Part shown: piece after piece, positions 16,395 to 23,982 of the stretch | Position numbering within the stretch: the stretch's first letter is position 1 | Layout: each line of letters begins with the position of its first letter | From: Bacillota bacterium | GTDB lineage: Bacteria; Bacillota; UBA4882; UBA8346 | Assembly (NCBI GenBank): GCA_023392595.1 | Contig: JAEVYU010000019.1 | Coordinates: forward strand, 36,569-100,568 | Reading direction: 5' to 3' | Length of the DNA: 64,000 bases | The notes under the pieces: generated by a model | Database searches by the model: none | What the model saw: the letters and a program-made list of their open reading frames with translations, nothing else | What the model was told of the DNA's origin: nothing | Translations under genes and position numbers: made by a program

Positions 16395-17903
16395 TCAACT
16401 TGCTTGATTGTGCGCGGCCAGGAAAATTATCTTTTCCTCGGTGGCTTCTTCCTGCAGCAGTTCGCCGACGATCCCCCCCTCCCGCATCACCATGATCCGG
16501 TCACTCACTGTCAACACTTCCGGCATATCCGAAGAAATCATTAAAACGGTCATCCCTTGCCGGGCCAATTCTTTGATTAGCCGGTGAATTTCCGCTTTAG
16601 CCCCGACATCAACCCCCCGGGTCGGCTCATCAAGAATCAACAATTTCGGTTCCGGAACATGGGTAAGCCACCGTGCCAAGATGACTTTTTGCTGGTTGCC
16701 GCCGCTCAAGTTTTCAACCAATTGTTGCAATCCCGGTGTTTTAATAGCCAGCTTCCCAACACCTTTCTCGGCCAGCTCTTTCTCCAGGCCGAATTTGATG
16801 AATCCGCCATTTTGGATATAATCATGATTGGCCAAATTGATATTTTTGCCAACATCGAGCTTGAGTACCAACCCATGATGCCGGCGGTCTTCAGGCAAAA
16901 AACCGATTCCGGCGCTGATGGCATCCGCCGGATTTTTAATCTTTAATAACTTGCCGTCAAGCCTGATTGTACCGGAAGCCGGTTTTTCCAACCCAAAAAT
17001 CAACCGGGCCATTTCGGTTCTTCCCGAACCAACCAGGCCATAGACTCCGAGAATTTCGCCGTGATAAATCGAAAAACTGGAAGTTTTCAAAACTCCGTTT
17101 TGGGACAAATTTTCAACTTCAAAAAAGGGCTGGGTGCGAAGAACCGGATTTGAAGTCAGCGCATTTTTATCGATATTCCTGCCGACCATTAACCGAACAA
17201 GTTCCTCGTATTTGGCTTCCGCCCCAAGCAAGGTGGATACCTTGCAGCCATCTCTCATCACCGTAATCCGGTCGGCTATATTCAATACCTCCGCCATCCG
17301 GTGCGAGATGTAAATCATGCCGATGCCCCGACTTTGTAGCAAGCGGATATTTTTAAAAAGTTTGGATGATTCTTCATCGGTTAACACGGCCGTCGGTTCA
17401 TCAAAAATGATTAATTTGGCATTCAGGGAAATGGCGCGGGCGATCTCAACCTGCTGCCGGTAACCCACAGACAAATTGCCAACCAGCTCTTTCGGATTGA
17501 GATCAATCTCCAAGGTAGCGAGCAACTCTTGGGCTTCCCGGAAAAGAGTCGGCCAGTCGATAAAAACACCGTTTTTCTTTGGCAAACGCCCCATAAAAAT
17601 ATTTTCAGCTACACTAAGCGCCGGGGTCAGGGTCAACTCCTGATAAACCGTACTGATACCCAGTTCCCGCGCCACTTTTGGAGAAGTAATTTTAACCGGC
17701 TGTCCGTCAATAAACAAATCGCCTTGATCCGCGTGATACAAACCGGAGATGATTTTGATCAGTGTGGATTTGCCGGCGCCATTTTCACCCATCAGAACAT
17801 GGACTTCACCCGGCATTACATCCAACGAAACATTATTTAATGCCTGAACTCCGGGAAATCCCTTACAGACTCCCTCAAGTCGTAAAATAGGTTGAGAGGC
17901 CAT
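16395..17903 (-). CDS. Sugar ABC transporter ATPase, two-domain (RbsA/MglA-like)
   Basis: Fused double ATPase of a carbohydrate importer (CUT2 class), 502 residues. The first domain has Walker A GENGAGKSTLIK, signature LSVGYRQQVEIA and Walker B LIIFDEPTAVLT. The second has a degenerate Walker A (GLVGSGRTEMARLIF), signature LSGGNQQKVILARW and Walker B LLILDEPTRGVDVGA. The degenerate second P-loop is normal for the family. The gene starts one base after the stop of the permease and ends 26 bases before the binding-protein start, so the three form one unit. Acts at the cytoplasmic face of the membrane. Confidence 0.93.
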   Translation of the reverse strand: MASQPILRLEGVCKGFPGVQALNNVSLDVMPGEVHVLMGENGAGKSTLIKIISGLYHADQGDLFIDGQPVKITSPKVARELGISTVYQELTLTPALSVAENIFMGRLPKKNGVFIDWPTLFREAQELLATLEIDLNPKELVGNLSVGYRQQVEIARAISLNAKLIIFDEPTAVLTDEESSKLFKNIRLLQSRGIGMIYISHRMAEVLNIADRITVMRDGCKVSTLLGAEAKYEELVRLMVGRNIDKNALTSNPVLRTQPFFEVENLSQNGVLKTSSFSIYHGEILGVYGLVGSGRTEMARLIFGLEKPASGTIRLDGKLLKIKNPADAISAGIGFLPEDRRHHGLVLKLDVGKNINLANHDYIQNGGFIKFGLEKELAEKGVGKLAIKTPGLQQLVENLSGGNQQKVILARWLTHVPEPKLLILDEPTRGVDVGAKAEIHRLIKELARQGMTVLMISSDMPEVLTVSDRIMVMREGGIVGELLQEEATEEKIIFLAAHNQAS

Positions 17904-17904
17904 C

Positions 17905-18909
17905 TTAAGCCGCCCTCCTCTGCCTCATCTGGTCAATTCCCACAGAAAGTAACAGTATCACGCCGCGGGCCACATCCTGCAAGAAACTGGACAGTCCCAG
18001 CAACACGAAACCGTTTCCCAAAACTCCCAAAACGAGCACAGCTAAAACGGTGTCTTCAACCCGGCCCTGTCCACCCATAAGGCTTGCGCCACCCAGGACC
18101 ACGCAACTGATGGCATTGAGTTCATAACCGGTTCCGGCGCTGGGGACGCCGGCGGTTAGCCTGGAGGCCAAAATAATCCCCGCAAAAGCCGCCAATACAC
18201 CCATAATCAAGTACACGACAATCGTATTCCGTTCGACGTTGATCCCGCAAACACGGGCCGCTTCGCTGTTACCGCCCAATGAATAAATCTCCCGGCCGAA
18301 AATCGTCTTGGTTAAAACGATATATACGACCCCGATCACCAGAATCATCAAAATGACTGGCACCGGAATGCCGAATAAAATACCGCGGCCCCAATATCCG
18401 AAATCAGGAAATTCCGGCTTTGTGCCATATATCCCAAATGACAGCCCGTTTGAATAAAGGAAAGCAATTCCCCTTACGATGATCATGGTCGCCAAGGTGG
18501 TAATCAAAGGATTGATTTTTATCTTGGCAATGAAAAATCCATTACAAGCTCCAATCAGCAATCCAATGAATAAGCCGGCAGTTATCGAGAGCCATTGCGA
18601 CATCCCGCTATGGAGCATACTTCCGACTATCACTCCAACCAACGCCATGTTACTTCCGACTGACATGTCCATGCCGCCGCTGACGATAGCGATAGTCATC
18701 CCGGCAGAGACGATTCCGATCAAGGATAGTGACAACAGCATGTTTGAGAAATTATCCAACGTTAAAAAATACGGGGATATCATTGAAAATGTAATAATCA
18801 ACAAAACCAGTGAAATAAGTAAACCAATCCGTTCAAGCGACATCTTATTTTTCATTTTCCCAGTTTGCGGAGCGGTTTTTTGATCACACTCCGGCGATAC
18901 TATTGACAT
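17905..18909 (-). CDS. Sugar ABC transporter permease (RbsC-like)
   Basis: Membrane permease of the CUT2 importer class, 334 residues, with eight to ten hydrophobic segments after a charged N-terminus of about 25 residues. Family stretches are IVSGGMDMSVGSNMALVGVI, IKINPLITTLATMIIVRGIA and AISCVVLGGASLMGGQGRV, the last being the cytoplasmic coupling loop. GGAGGAG precedes the ATG. It is the first gene of the importer/glycyl-radical operon and lies 120 bases downstream of the ROK gene, with a perfect palindrome in the gap that is the likely operator. Confidence 0.92.
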   Translation of the reverse strand: MSIVSPECDQKTAPQTGKMKNKMSLERIGLLISLVLLIITFSMISPYFLTLDNFSNMLLSLSLIGIVSAGMTIAIVSGGMDMSVGSNMALVGVIVGSMLHSGMSQWLSITAGLFIGLLIGACNGFFIAKIKINPLITTLATMIIVRGIAFLYSNGLSFGIYGTKPEFPDFGYWGRGILFGIPVPVILMILVIGVVYIVLTKTIFGREIYSLGGNSEAARVCGINVERNTIVVYLIMGVLAAFAGIILASRLTAGVPSAGTGYELNAISCVVLGGASLMGGQGRVEDTVLAVLVLGVLGNGFVLLGLSSFLQDVARGVILLLSVGIDQMRQRRAA

Positions 18910-18991
18910 ATTGGCTCTCCTCCATTGTTTATTCTTTTAAAAAATCCCTTCCAAAGATCTTTTCAACCACTCCTTCAATGTTACAGTTTGA

Positions 18992-19014
18992 TATATACAT
19001 ACAAAATGTATATA
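18992..19014 (-). promoter_or_regulatory. Probable ROK-repressor operator before the importer operon
   Basis: TATATACAT (18992-19000) and ATGTATATA (19006-19014) are a perfect 9-bp inverted repeat with a five-base spacer, located about 85 bases before the permease start and just past the end of the ROK gene. A second copy with the same right half and spacing lies before the ROK gene. Self-operator plus target-operator is the usual layout for ROK repressors; binding itself is inferred. Confidence 0.75.
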
Positions 19015-19028
19015 ATTAGAGAAAAAAA

Positions 19029-20234
19029 TTACACTTCGGGTTTTTTATAGATTTCATTCATCACCAAAGCCGCTGCGCCAAGAACCTCGGGCTGTTCAAT
19101 GCTGCTGACTGCAATCTCAATATCCTTCGCCTTTAAGGCAAAAGTGTTTTCCTTGGCGGCTTTAACCGCTTCTTCGGTAAAAACAAGACAGGAATAACAT
19201 ACTTCACCTCCCATAATAACCAAGTCCGGGTTAAACATATTGATTGAATTGGCAATCCCGATTCCCATAATTCTTCCGGCCTGCGCTAGGGTCTCAACCA
19301 CCAGCTTGTCGTTACACTTATAGGCTTCCATGACCATATTAAAATTGATGTCGGCAAAATCTTTAACCTGTTCTCTCAGAATCGACCTTACCCCATCTTT
19401 CAGGCTGGTTTGAATTTTCCTGACAATTGCTGTGGTGCTGGTATACATCTCCAAGCAACCCTTATTGCCGCAATAGCAAGGTTCCCCCTCAAAATTGACT
19501 ACGCTATGTCCAATATGACCGGCATAGCCATCCCGGCCCAAATATACTTTGCCGTCGATAATCACCCCGCCGCCCACCCCGTAATCTACATAGACATAAA
19601 TATAATTGCGGATATTTTTGCCTAAGCCGAACCATTGCTCACCAATCGCGCCGCAAATGGTGACATTACAAGATACGGTTTTGAAATCAGGCAGATTTTC
19701 CTTGAGTAATTCATCAAAATTGGCATTTTCCCATCCGGCAAAAACTGAAGAGGATATCAATGAACCGGTCTTAAAACGTGAACCCGGGGTGGCAACTCCG
19801 ATTCCGGCTATTTTCTCAACGGGAATGGCTTGCTCGGCAATGAGCTTATCGACAATGTTTTTAATTTGTTTGACGACACCGGCAGGACCGCTTCCGATAT
19901 CGGTCAATTCTATAATTTGATCCAATATTTTGCCGTTAAAGTCGGTTAAAATGACGACCAGACGCCGGCTGATTTTGACACCGATCAAATACGCTCCCAT
20001 GTGATTAATCTTCAACATGATGGGTTTTCGTCCAAAACTGGTATCGCCCTTACCGATTTCAATCACTTTACCTTCACAGATCAAATGATTTACTATCCTT
20101 AACACGGTCGGCAGGGCCAGTTTGGTCAGGTTAACCAGTTCCGCACGGGATATCGGCTCGCGATCTTTAATGGCGTTTAAAATGATACTTGTATTGATAT
20201 CTTTCAGTAAACTTGCATTTCCAACAGTTTTCAC
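19029..20234 (-). CDS. ROK-family transcriptional repressor
   Basis: Winged-helix regulator fused to a sugar-kinase-like ROK domain, 401 residues. The DNA-binding part is residues 10-65 (DREPISRAELVNLTKLALPT reads as the helix-turn-helix). The ROK domain has a VYVDYGVGGGVIIDGKVYLG stretch, the GHIGH histidines and the zinc-binding PCYCGNKGCLEMYTS. ROK repressors of this type respond to the sugar handled by neighbouring genes, so the inducer is probably the ligand of the importer or an intermediate. The start is GTG, with AAGGGG upstream. Palindromes lie on both sides of the gene. Confidence 0.92.
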   Translation of the reverse strand: MKTVGNASLLKDINTSIILNAIKDREPISRAELVNLTKLALPTVLRIVNHLICEGKVIEIGKGDTSFGRKPIMLKINHMGAYLIGVKISRRLVVILTDFNGKILDQIIELTDIGSGPAGVVKQIKNIVDKLIAEQAIPVEKIAGIGVATPGSRFKTGSLISSSVFAGWENANFDELLKENLPDFKTVSCNVTICGAIGEQWFGLGKNIRNYIYVYVDYGVGGGVIIDGKVYLGRDGYAGHIGHSVVNFEGEPCYCGNKGCLEMYTSTTAIVRKIQTSLKDGVRSILREQVKDFADINFNMVMEAYKCNDKLVVETLAQAGRIMGIGIANSINMFNPDLVIMGGEVCYSCLVFTEEAVKAAKENTFALKAKDIEIAVSSIEQPEVLGAAALVMNEIYKKPEV

Positions 20235-20259
20235 AGCGTTCCCCTTATTTGGCTCAAGT

Positions 20260-20282
20260 TACTTTCATACACTATGTATATA
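20260..20282 (-). promoter_or_regulatory. Second ROK operator-like site before the ROK gene
   Basis: TACTTTCAT, five bases, then ATGTATATA (20274-20282). The right half is identical to the perfect palindrome at 18992-19014 and the spacing is the same; the left half matches at six of nine positions. It lies 26-48 bases before the ROK start codon, where an autoregulatory operator would sit. Confidence 0.65.
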
Positions 20283-20443
20283 TATTTAAACAAAATTTTC
20301 CGGATTCCTGCTTCTTACGTAATATTTTTTCCCGCTTGATTATCATTTCATTTTTACGCCATCATTCTCCAGCCTCGCTCTGATGACGCCTATCTCCCCA
20401 GGGATTGAGTGTTATTCTTTTTGGTCAAATCTTTAAAAAATTG

Positions 20444-20473
20444 AACCGCTACCAAACATGGAGCGGGTTTTTT
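20444..20473 (+). terminator. Orphan plus-strand terminator 1
   Basis: CCGCT (20446-20450) pairs with AGCGG (20462-20466), extended by AA/TT with one bulge, followed by TTTTTT. It points along the plus strand, yet no plus-strand gene lies upstream: the neighbours lon and ROK are both minus strand. See the tandem terminator at 20494. Confidence 0.65.
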
Positions 20474-20493
20474 AAAAATAAGATTTTACACAA

Positions 20494-20537
20494 ACTGACG
20501 GCCCGCTACCTTTACAGATAATGGGCCGTCGGTTTTT
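20494..20537 (+). terminator. Orphan plus-strand terminator 2
   Basis: ACTGACGGCCC (20494-20504) pairs with GGGCCGTCGGT (20523-20533), one wobble pair, 18-base loop, then a T-run. It is GC-rich and strong. Two plus-strand terminators in tandem in a 437-base gap with no plus-strand coding sequence suggest a small RNA transcribed divergently from the ROK gene. Confidence 0.75.
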
Positions 20538-20671
20538 AAAATACTATAAGAAAATAGTAACGGTTCTCTTTCTTATTTTGACATAGGATTGTTCAGTTAC
20601 GGGAACGCCATGGGCCAAACAAGCTTCTTCCGACTTTCGCCGGTGTAAGAAGGACAACCCAGGCAATGCAT

Positions 20672-23080
20672 CTACGACGCCTTATCGGTAAGTTGGAAAG
20701 TTCCCTCTCCATATAACTTCCCACTCATCACATGCTGAATTCGAGGCAAGGAAATCCCTAAAGTTTCTTTCAGCACATCTTCGATAGTCTCTACGGGTAT
20801 AATGGTAAGTTCCTTCTTCACTTCTTCAGGCACATCTTTCAGGTCAATCACATTGTCCTTTGGAATCAAAACCTTTGTAATACCCGCTCTTTGAGCTCCT
20901 AATAATTTTTCCTTGAGACCACCGATTGGCAATACAGCTCCTCTTAAAGTGATTTCTCCGGTCATGGCAATTTTGGAATCAACCTTGATGCCTGTGAACA
21001 AGGAAGCGAGGGCAGTAAATAATGTAATACCCGCAGATGGGCCATCTTTGGGAACCGCCCCTGATGGAACGTGAATGTGCAAGTCCCTTTCCTTAAAATT
21101 AACGGCGTTCAAGGGTAATCGTGATTTTAATAAGCTTAAGGAAATTCTGGCTGATTCTTTCATCACATCACCCAATTTACCGGTTAGGGTCACTTCGCCG
21201 CTGCCTGACATATCCGTTGCTTCAATAAAAAGGATTTCGCCTCCAACCGGAGTCCATGCCAGCCCGGTGACAACTCCCGGTGGGTTATCCAGCTCCGCCT
21301 TATCGTGTCTGGAAACTTGTTTTCCTAACAATTCCTCTAATTTCCCCATTTTAACTTGATAAGGCAATTCTATTTTTGTCGATACGATTTTCTCAGAGGC
21401 CACTCGGGCAAGGGCAGCCAATTGTTTTTTTAATCCCCTGACTCCGGCTTCTAAGGTGTAGTCACTGATAATTGTTTGTAACACCTCATCTTCAACAACC
21501 AATTGTTCGGCAGTTAATCCATGCTCTTCCAGAACTGCAGGAAGTAAATGATTTTTCCCAATATGGAACTTTTCATTCGTTGTATAGCTGGAGATTTGAA
21601 TCACTTCCATCCTATCCAGCAACGGACCGGGAATACTTTCCAGAGAATTCGCGGTGGCGATAAAGAAAACATCCGATAAATCATAAGGCAGATCCAAATA
21701 ATGATCGGAAAAACTGTTGTTTTGTTCCGGATCCAGTACCTCCAGTAAAGCACTGGCAGGATCGCCGCTATATCCACCAACCATCAACTTGTCGACTTCA
21801 TCTAAAACCATCACCGGATTGGTTTCCCCGGCCTTTTTGATACTTTGAATAATTCTTCCGGGCATCGCTCCGATATAAGTCCTACGATGTCCTCGAATCT
21901 CCGCTTCATCCCGGATTCCGCCTAAGCTCAAACGGACATACTTTCTATCCAGAGCTTCGGCAATACTCTTCCCCAGACTGGTCTTTCCGGTTCCAGGAGG
22001 TCCGACCAGCAACAAAATCGAACCCTTTTTATCTTTTTTAAGCTGCATTACGGCTAAATGCTGTATGATTCGCTCCTTCACTTTGTCCAAGCCATAGTGT
22101 TGTTCATCTAAAATCCGTCGCGCTTCCTCCAAAATAATGGGTTTACCTTCACTCTTTTTCCAAGGCAGTTGCACTAATAGATCCAAATAATTACGGATAC
22201 CATTCGATTCCGGACTATTCGGGCCCCCGGCTTCCAATTTATTCAATTCATCAAGAGCCGTATTCTTCACATCAACGGGCATACCAGCCTCTTCAATTTT
22301 GCGCAGATAATCGTTATCCTTTTTCCCGCCTGCACCATTGCCTTCATTTAATTCCTCTTGGATGGCTTTTAATTGTTCCCTAAGTACGGATTCCCGATAA
22401 CTTTTATTGGTTTTTTCAGAAAACCTCTCGGCCATCTCCAGCTGTAATTCCACAGTTTCCTTTAGTTTGATCAGATAATCGATGAACTTTAAGCTTCTCG
22501 CCTTTAAGGACTGCGTTTCAAGTAAATCATACTTTTCGCTGTTGGATATGGGCATAAATTGCGATAAAAACATCATCAATGAATTTAAGTCCTTAAACTC
22601 ATCAAATATCTTCATGAATTGCTCTGACCCTTTGTAGTTCTCTCTGAGTTCCCGGATGATTTTTTTCAGATAAGCTACCATTTCGGCCTGGCTGGTTTCA
22701 TTGAGATCGATATCATCAGGAGAAATACCATATTCGGCATGGATCAAATCGGTTTCAATTCGCAGGGTTTTGATTTCCACTCTATCTAAAACCTTAATCT
22801 TCAGCCGGTAGCCCTTTTCGGTTTCCTCCACTTCATCAACTTGAAAGGAAACGCCTATCTTGTAAAAATCCTCTTCTTTTAACCGTTTACGACTAAAGTT
22901 TTGTTTGAGAGTTAAGGCAATGCTGGTAGTATCTTCCTTGCTCAGATTTTCAAGTTCCTCTTCACTGAGCCCGGGGACCCAAAGAATGGAATTTACCCCC
23001 TGTAATAAAACCGTATCCGATATGGGGATTACCATTCCCGCCTGATCGTTTTTTTCAAAAATGTTTTTGCCAAAGTTCAT
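20672..23080 (-). CDS. lon: ATP-dependent Lon protease (LonA type)
   Basis: Homo-oligomeric cytoplasmic AAA+ serine protease that degrades damaged and regulatory proteins. About 802 residues from the ATG at 23080, which has AAAGGGTG nine bases upstream; an ATG at 23110 adds ten residues but has no ribosome site. The N-domain (residues 1-300) is divergent, opening MVIPISDTVLLQGVNSILW. Then come Walker A VGPPGTGKTSLGKSIAEAL, Walker B VMVLDEVDKL, arginine-finger region, and the protease domain with the catalytic serine in PKDGPSAGITLF and lysine in KEKLLGAQRAGI. It lies downstream of a TetR gene on the same strand, and an operator-like motif shared with the TetR promoter sits just upstream of the start. 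Confidence 0.94.
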   Translation of the reverse strand: MNFGKNIFEKNDQAGMVIPISDTVLLQGVNSILWVPGLSEEELENLSKEDTTSIALTLKQNFSRKRLKEEDFYKIGVSFQVDEVEETEKGYRLKIKVLDRVEIKTLRIETDLIHAEYGISPDDIDLNETSQAEMVAYLKKIIRELRENYKGSEQFMKIFDEFKDLNSLMMFLSQFMPISNSEKYDLLETQSLKARSLKFIDYLIKLKETVELQLEMAERFSEKTNKSYRESVLREQLKAIQEELNEGNGAGGKKDNDYLRKIEEAGMPVDVKNTALDELNKLEAGGPNSPESNGIRNYLDLLVQLPWKKSEGKPIILEEARRILDEQHYGLDKVKERIIQHLAVMQLKKDKKGSILLLVGPPGTGKTSLGKSIAEALDRKYVRLSLGGIRDEAEIRGHRRTYIGAMPGRIIQSIKKAGETNPVMVLDEVDKLMVGGYSGDPASALLEVLDPEQNNSFSDHYLDLPYDLSDVFFIATANSLESIPGPLLDRMEVIQISSYTTNEKFHIGKNHLLPAVLEEHGLTAEQLVVEDEVLQTIISDYTLEAGVRGLKKQLAALARVASEKIVSTKIELPYQVKMGKLEELLGKQVSRHDKAELDNPPGVVTGLAWTPVGGEILFIEATDMSGSGEVTLTGKLGDVMKESARISLSLLKSRLPLNAVNFKERDLHIHVPSGAVPKDGPSAGITLFTALASLFTGIKVDSKIAMTGEITLRGAVLPIGGLKEKLLGAQRAGITKVLIPKDNVIDLKDVPEEVKKELTIIPVETIEDVLKETLGISLPRIQHVMSGKLYGEGTFQLTDKAS

Positions 23081-23110
23081 GATGGAATTCACCCTTTCCG
23101 AAGCATTCAT

Positions 23111-23130
23111 AAGCGAACGCTCGTTTAATT
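23111..23130 (-). promoter_or_regulatory. TetR operator-like site in the lon leader
   Basis: The plus strand reads GAACGCTCGTTTA (23115-23127), an imperfect palindrome in its wider context (12 of 16 symmetric positions). Eleven of thirteen bases match GAATGATCGTTTA in the promoter of the adjacent TetR gene. It lies 35-47 bases before the preferred lon start. Confidence 0.6.
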
Positions 23131-23146
23131 ATTTGTTAAAATATAA

Positions 23147-23164
23147 CGAGATTTTTGGATCTCG
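23147..23164 (-). terminator. Short hairpin between tetR and lon
   Basis: CGAGAT/ATCTCG arms with a six-base loop, followed on the minus strand by TTATATTTT. It may be a weak terminator for the TetR gene. Nearby, ATTGATATAA (23188-23197) and TTATATCAAT (23200-23209) form a perfect 10-bp palindrome overlapping the tetR stop codon; its role is not clear. Confidence 0.5.
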
Positions 23165-23199
23165 CCTTCAAAATTTCTTCCATTTATATTGATATAACT

Positions 23200-23766
23200 T
23201 TATATCAATAAAGCGTCCTGGATCATTTGAATCATTTCTTGAAGCAGCGCCGCTCTTTCGGGTTCAGTTTTGCGGTGATTGACTGCAATTGATTTAACTG
23301 GATAAAATATCACTGCAAACAAATTTTCGTTGCTATAATCCTTGATGATATGTTTATTTTTCATCTCGACTATCAAATGATTGATTTTGCACATGCCGTT
23401 TATTTCGGTACAACAACCACTCGCTAGTGAGGGACAATTTGAAAACTGGTCGACAAAGTGAAAAATTTCTTCATGCTCTTGAATGTAGTTATAATAGCTT
23501 CGGATCAGGATTTCGATAAGTTGGCGGCCCTCCATTTCTTGATGGACTCGATTTAAAAGATAATTAAAAATTTCTTCGGAGTACTCACGGTAAATATCCT
23601 GAAGCATAATTTCTTTATTTTCAAAATAAATATAGACGGTTGCCGGAGACACTCCCGCTTCTTTAGCGATTTTTGAAATCGATGTCCCTTGAAACCCCTC
23701 TTCCAGGATTAACTTAATGACTGCTTCTTTGATACTTCTTTCTTTTTCGTCATCTCTTCTTCTCAT
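23200..23766 (-). CDS. TetR-family transcriptional regulator
   Basis: Dimeric one-component repressor, 188 residues from the ATG at 23766, which follows AGGGGTG; an upstream in-frame start at 23805 would add 13 residues that overlap the promoter. The N-terminal helix-turn-helix is clear (GFQGTSISKIAKEAGVSPAT followed by VYIYFENKEIML). The C-terminal ligand domain is divergent and carries three cysteines at SLASGCCTEINGMCKIN, which is unusual and could be a metal or redox site (speculative). The gene has a near-consensus promoter with an operator-like motif in the spacer, and the same motif occurs before lon downstream. The dipeptide transporter operon is divergent. Confidence 0.9.
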   Translation of the reverse strand: MRRRDDEKERSIKEAVIKLILEEGFQGTSISKIAKEAGVSPATVYIYFENKEIMLQDIYREYSEEIFNYLLNRVHQEMEGRQLIEILIRSYYNYIQEHEEIFHFVDQFSNCPSLASGCCTEINGMCKINHLIVEMKNKHIIKDYSNENLFAVIFYPVKSIAVNHRKTEPERAALLQEMIQMIQDALLI

Positions 23767-23790
23767 CGGAGCACCCCTATTGATATTTAT

Positions 23791-23819
23791 ATAATAAACG
23801 ATCATTCATTTATTGTCAA
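23791..23819 (-). promoter_or_regulatory. tetR promoter with operator in the spacer
   Basis: Minus strand TTGACA (23819-23814), 17-base spacer, TATTAT (23796-23791). The spacer contains GAATGATCGTTTA (ending at 23795), a near-palindrome (12 of 16 in context) that overlaps the -10 box and should allow autorepression. Confidence 0.75.
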
Positions 23820-23874
23820 GAGATTATATTGATGCTTTACTTTTGACAAAAAAGTAAATTACTCGAAAAGAATA

Positions 23875-23903
23875 TTGACAATCCGATATATCCCATTTAT
23901 CAT
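23875..23903 (+). promoter_or_regulatory. Promoter of the dipeptide transporter operon
   Basis: TTGACA (23875-23880), 17-base spacer, TATCAT (23898-23903), 80 bases before the TTG start of the binding protein. Another TTGACA at 23843 lacks a good -10 partner. Confidence 0.65.
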
Positions 23904-23982
23904 ATTGGTATAGTATGATTAAAGTTTTTCGATAAAACTATTTATTATACTAAAAACATATTTTTTTCAAGGAGGATTAGAA

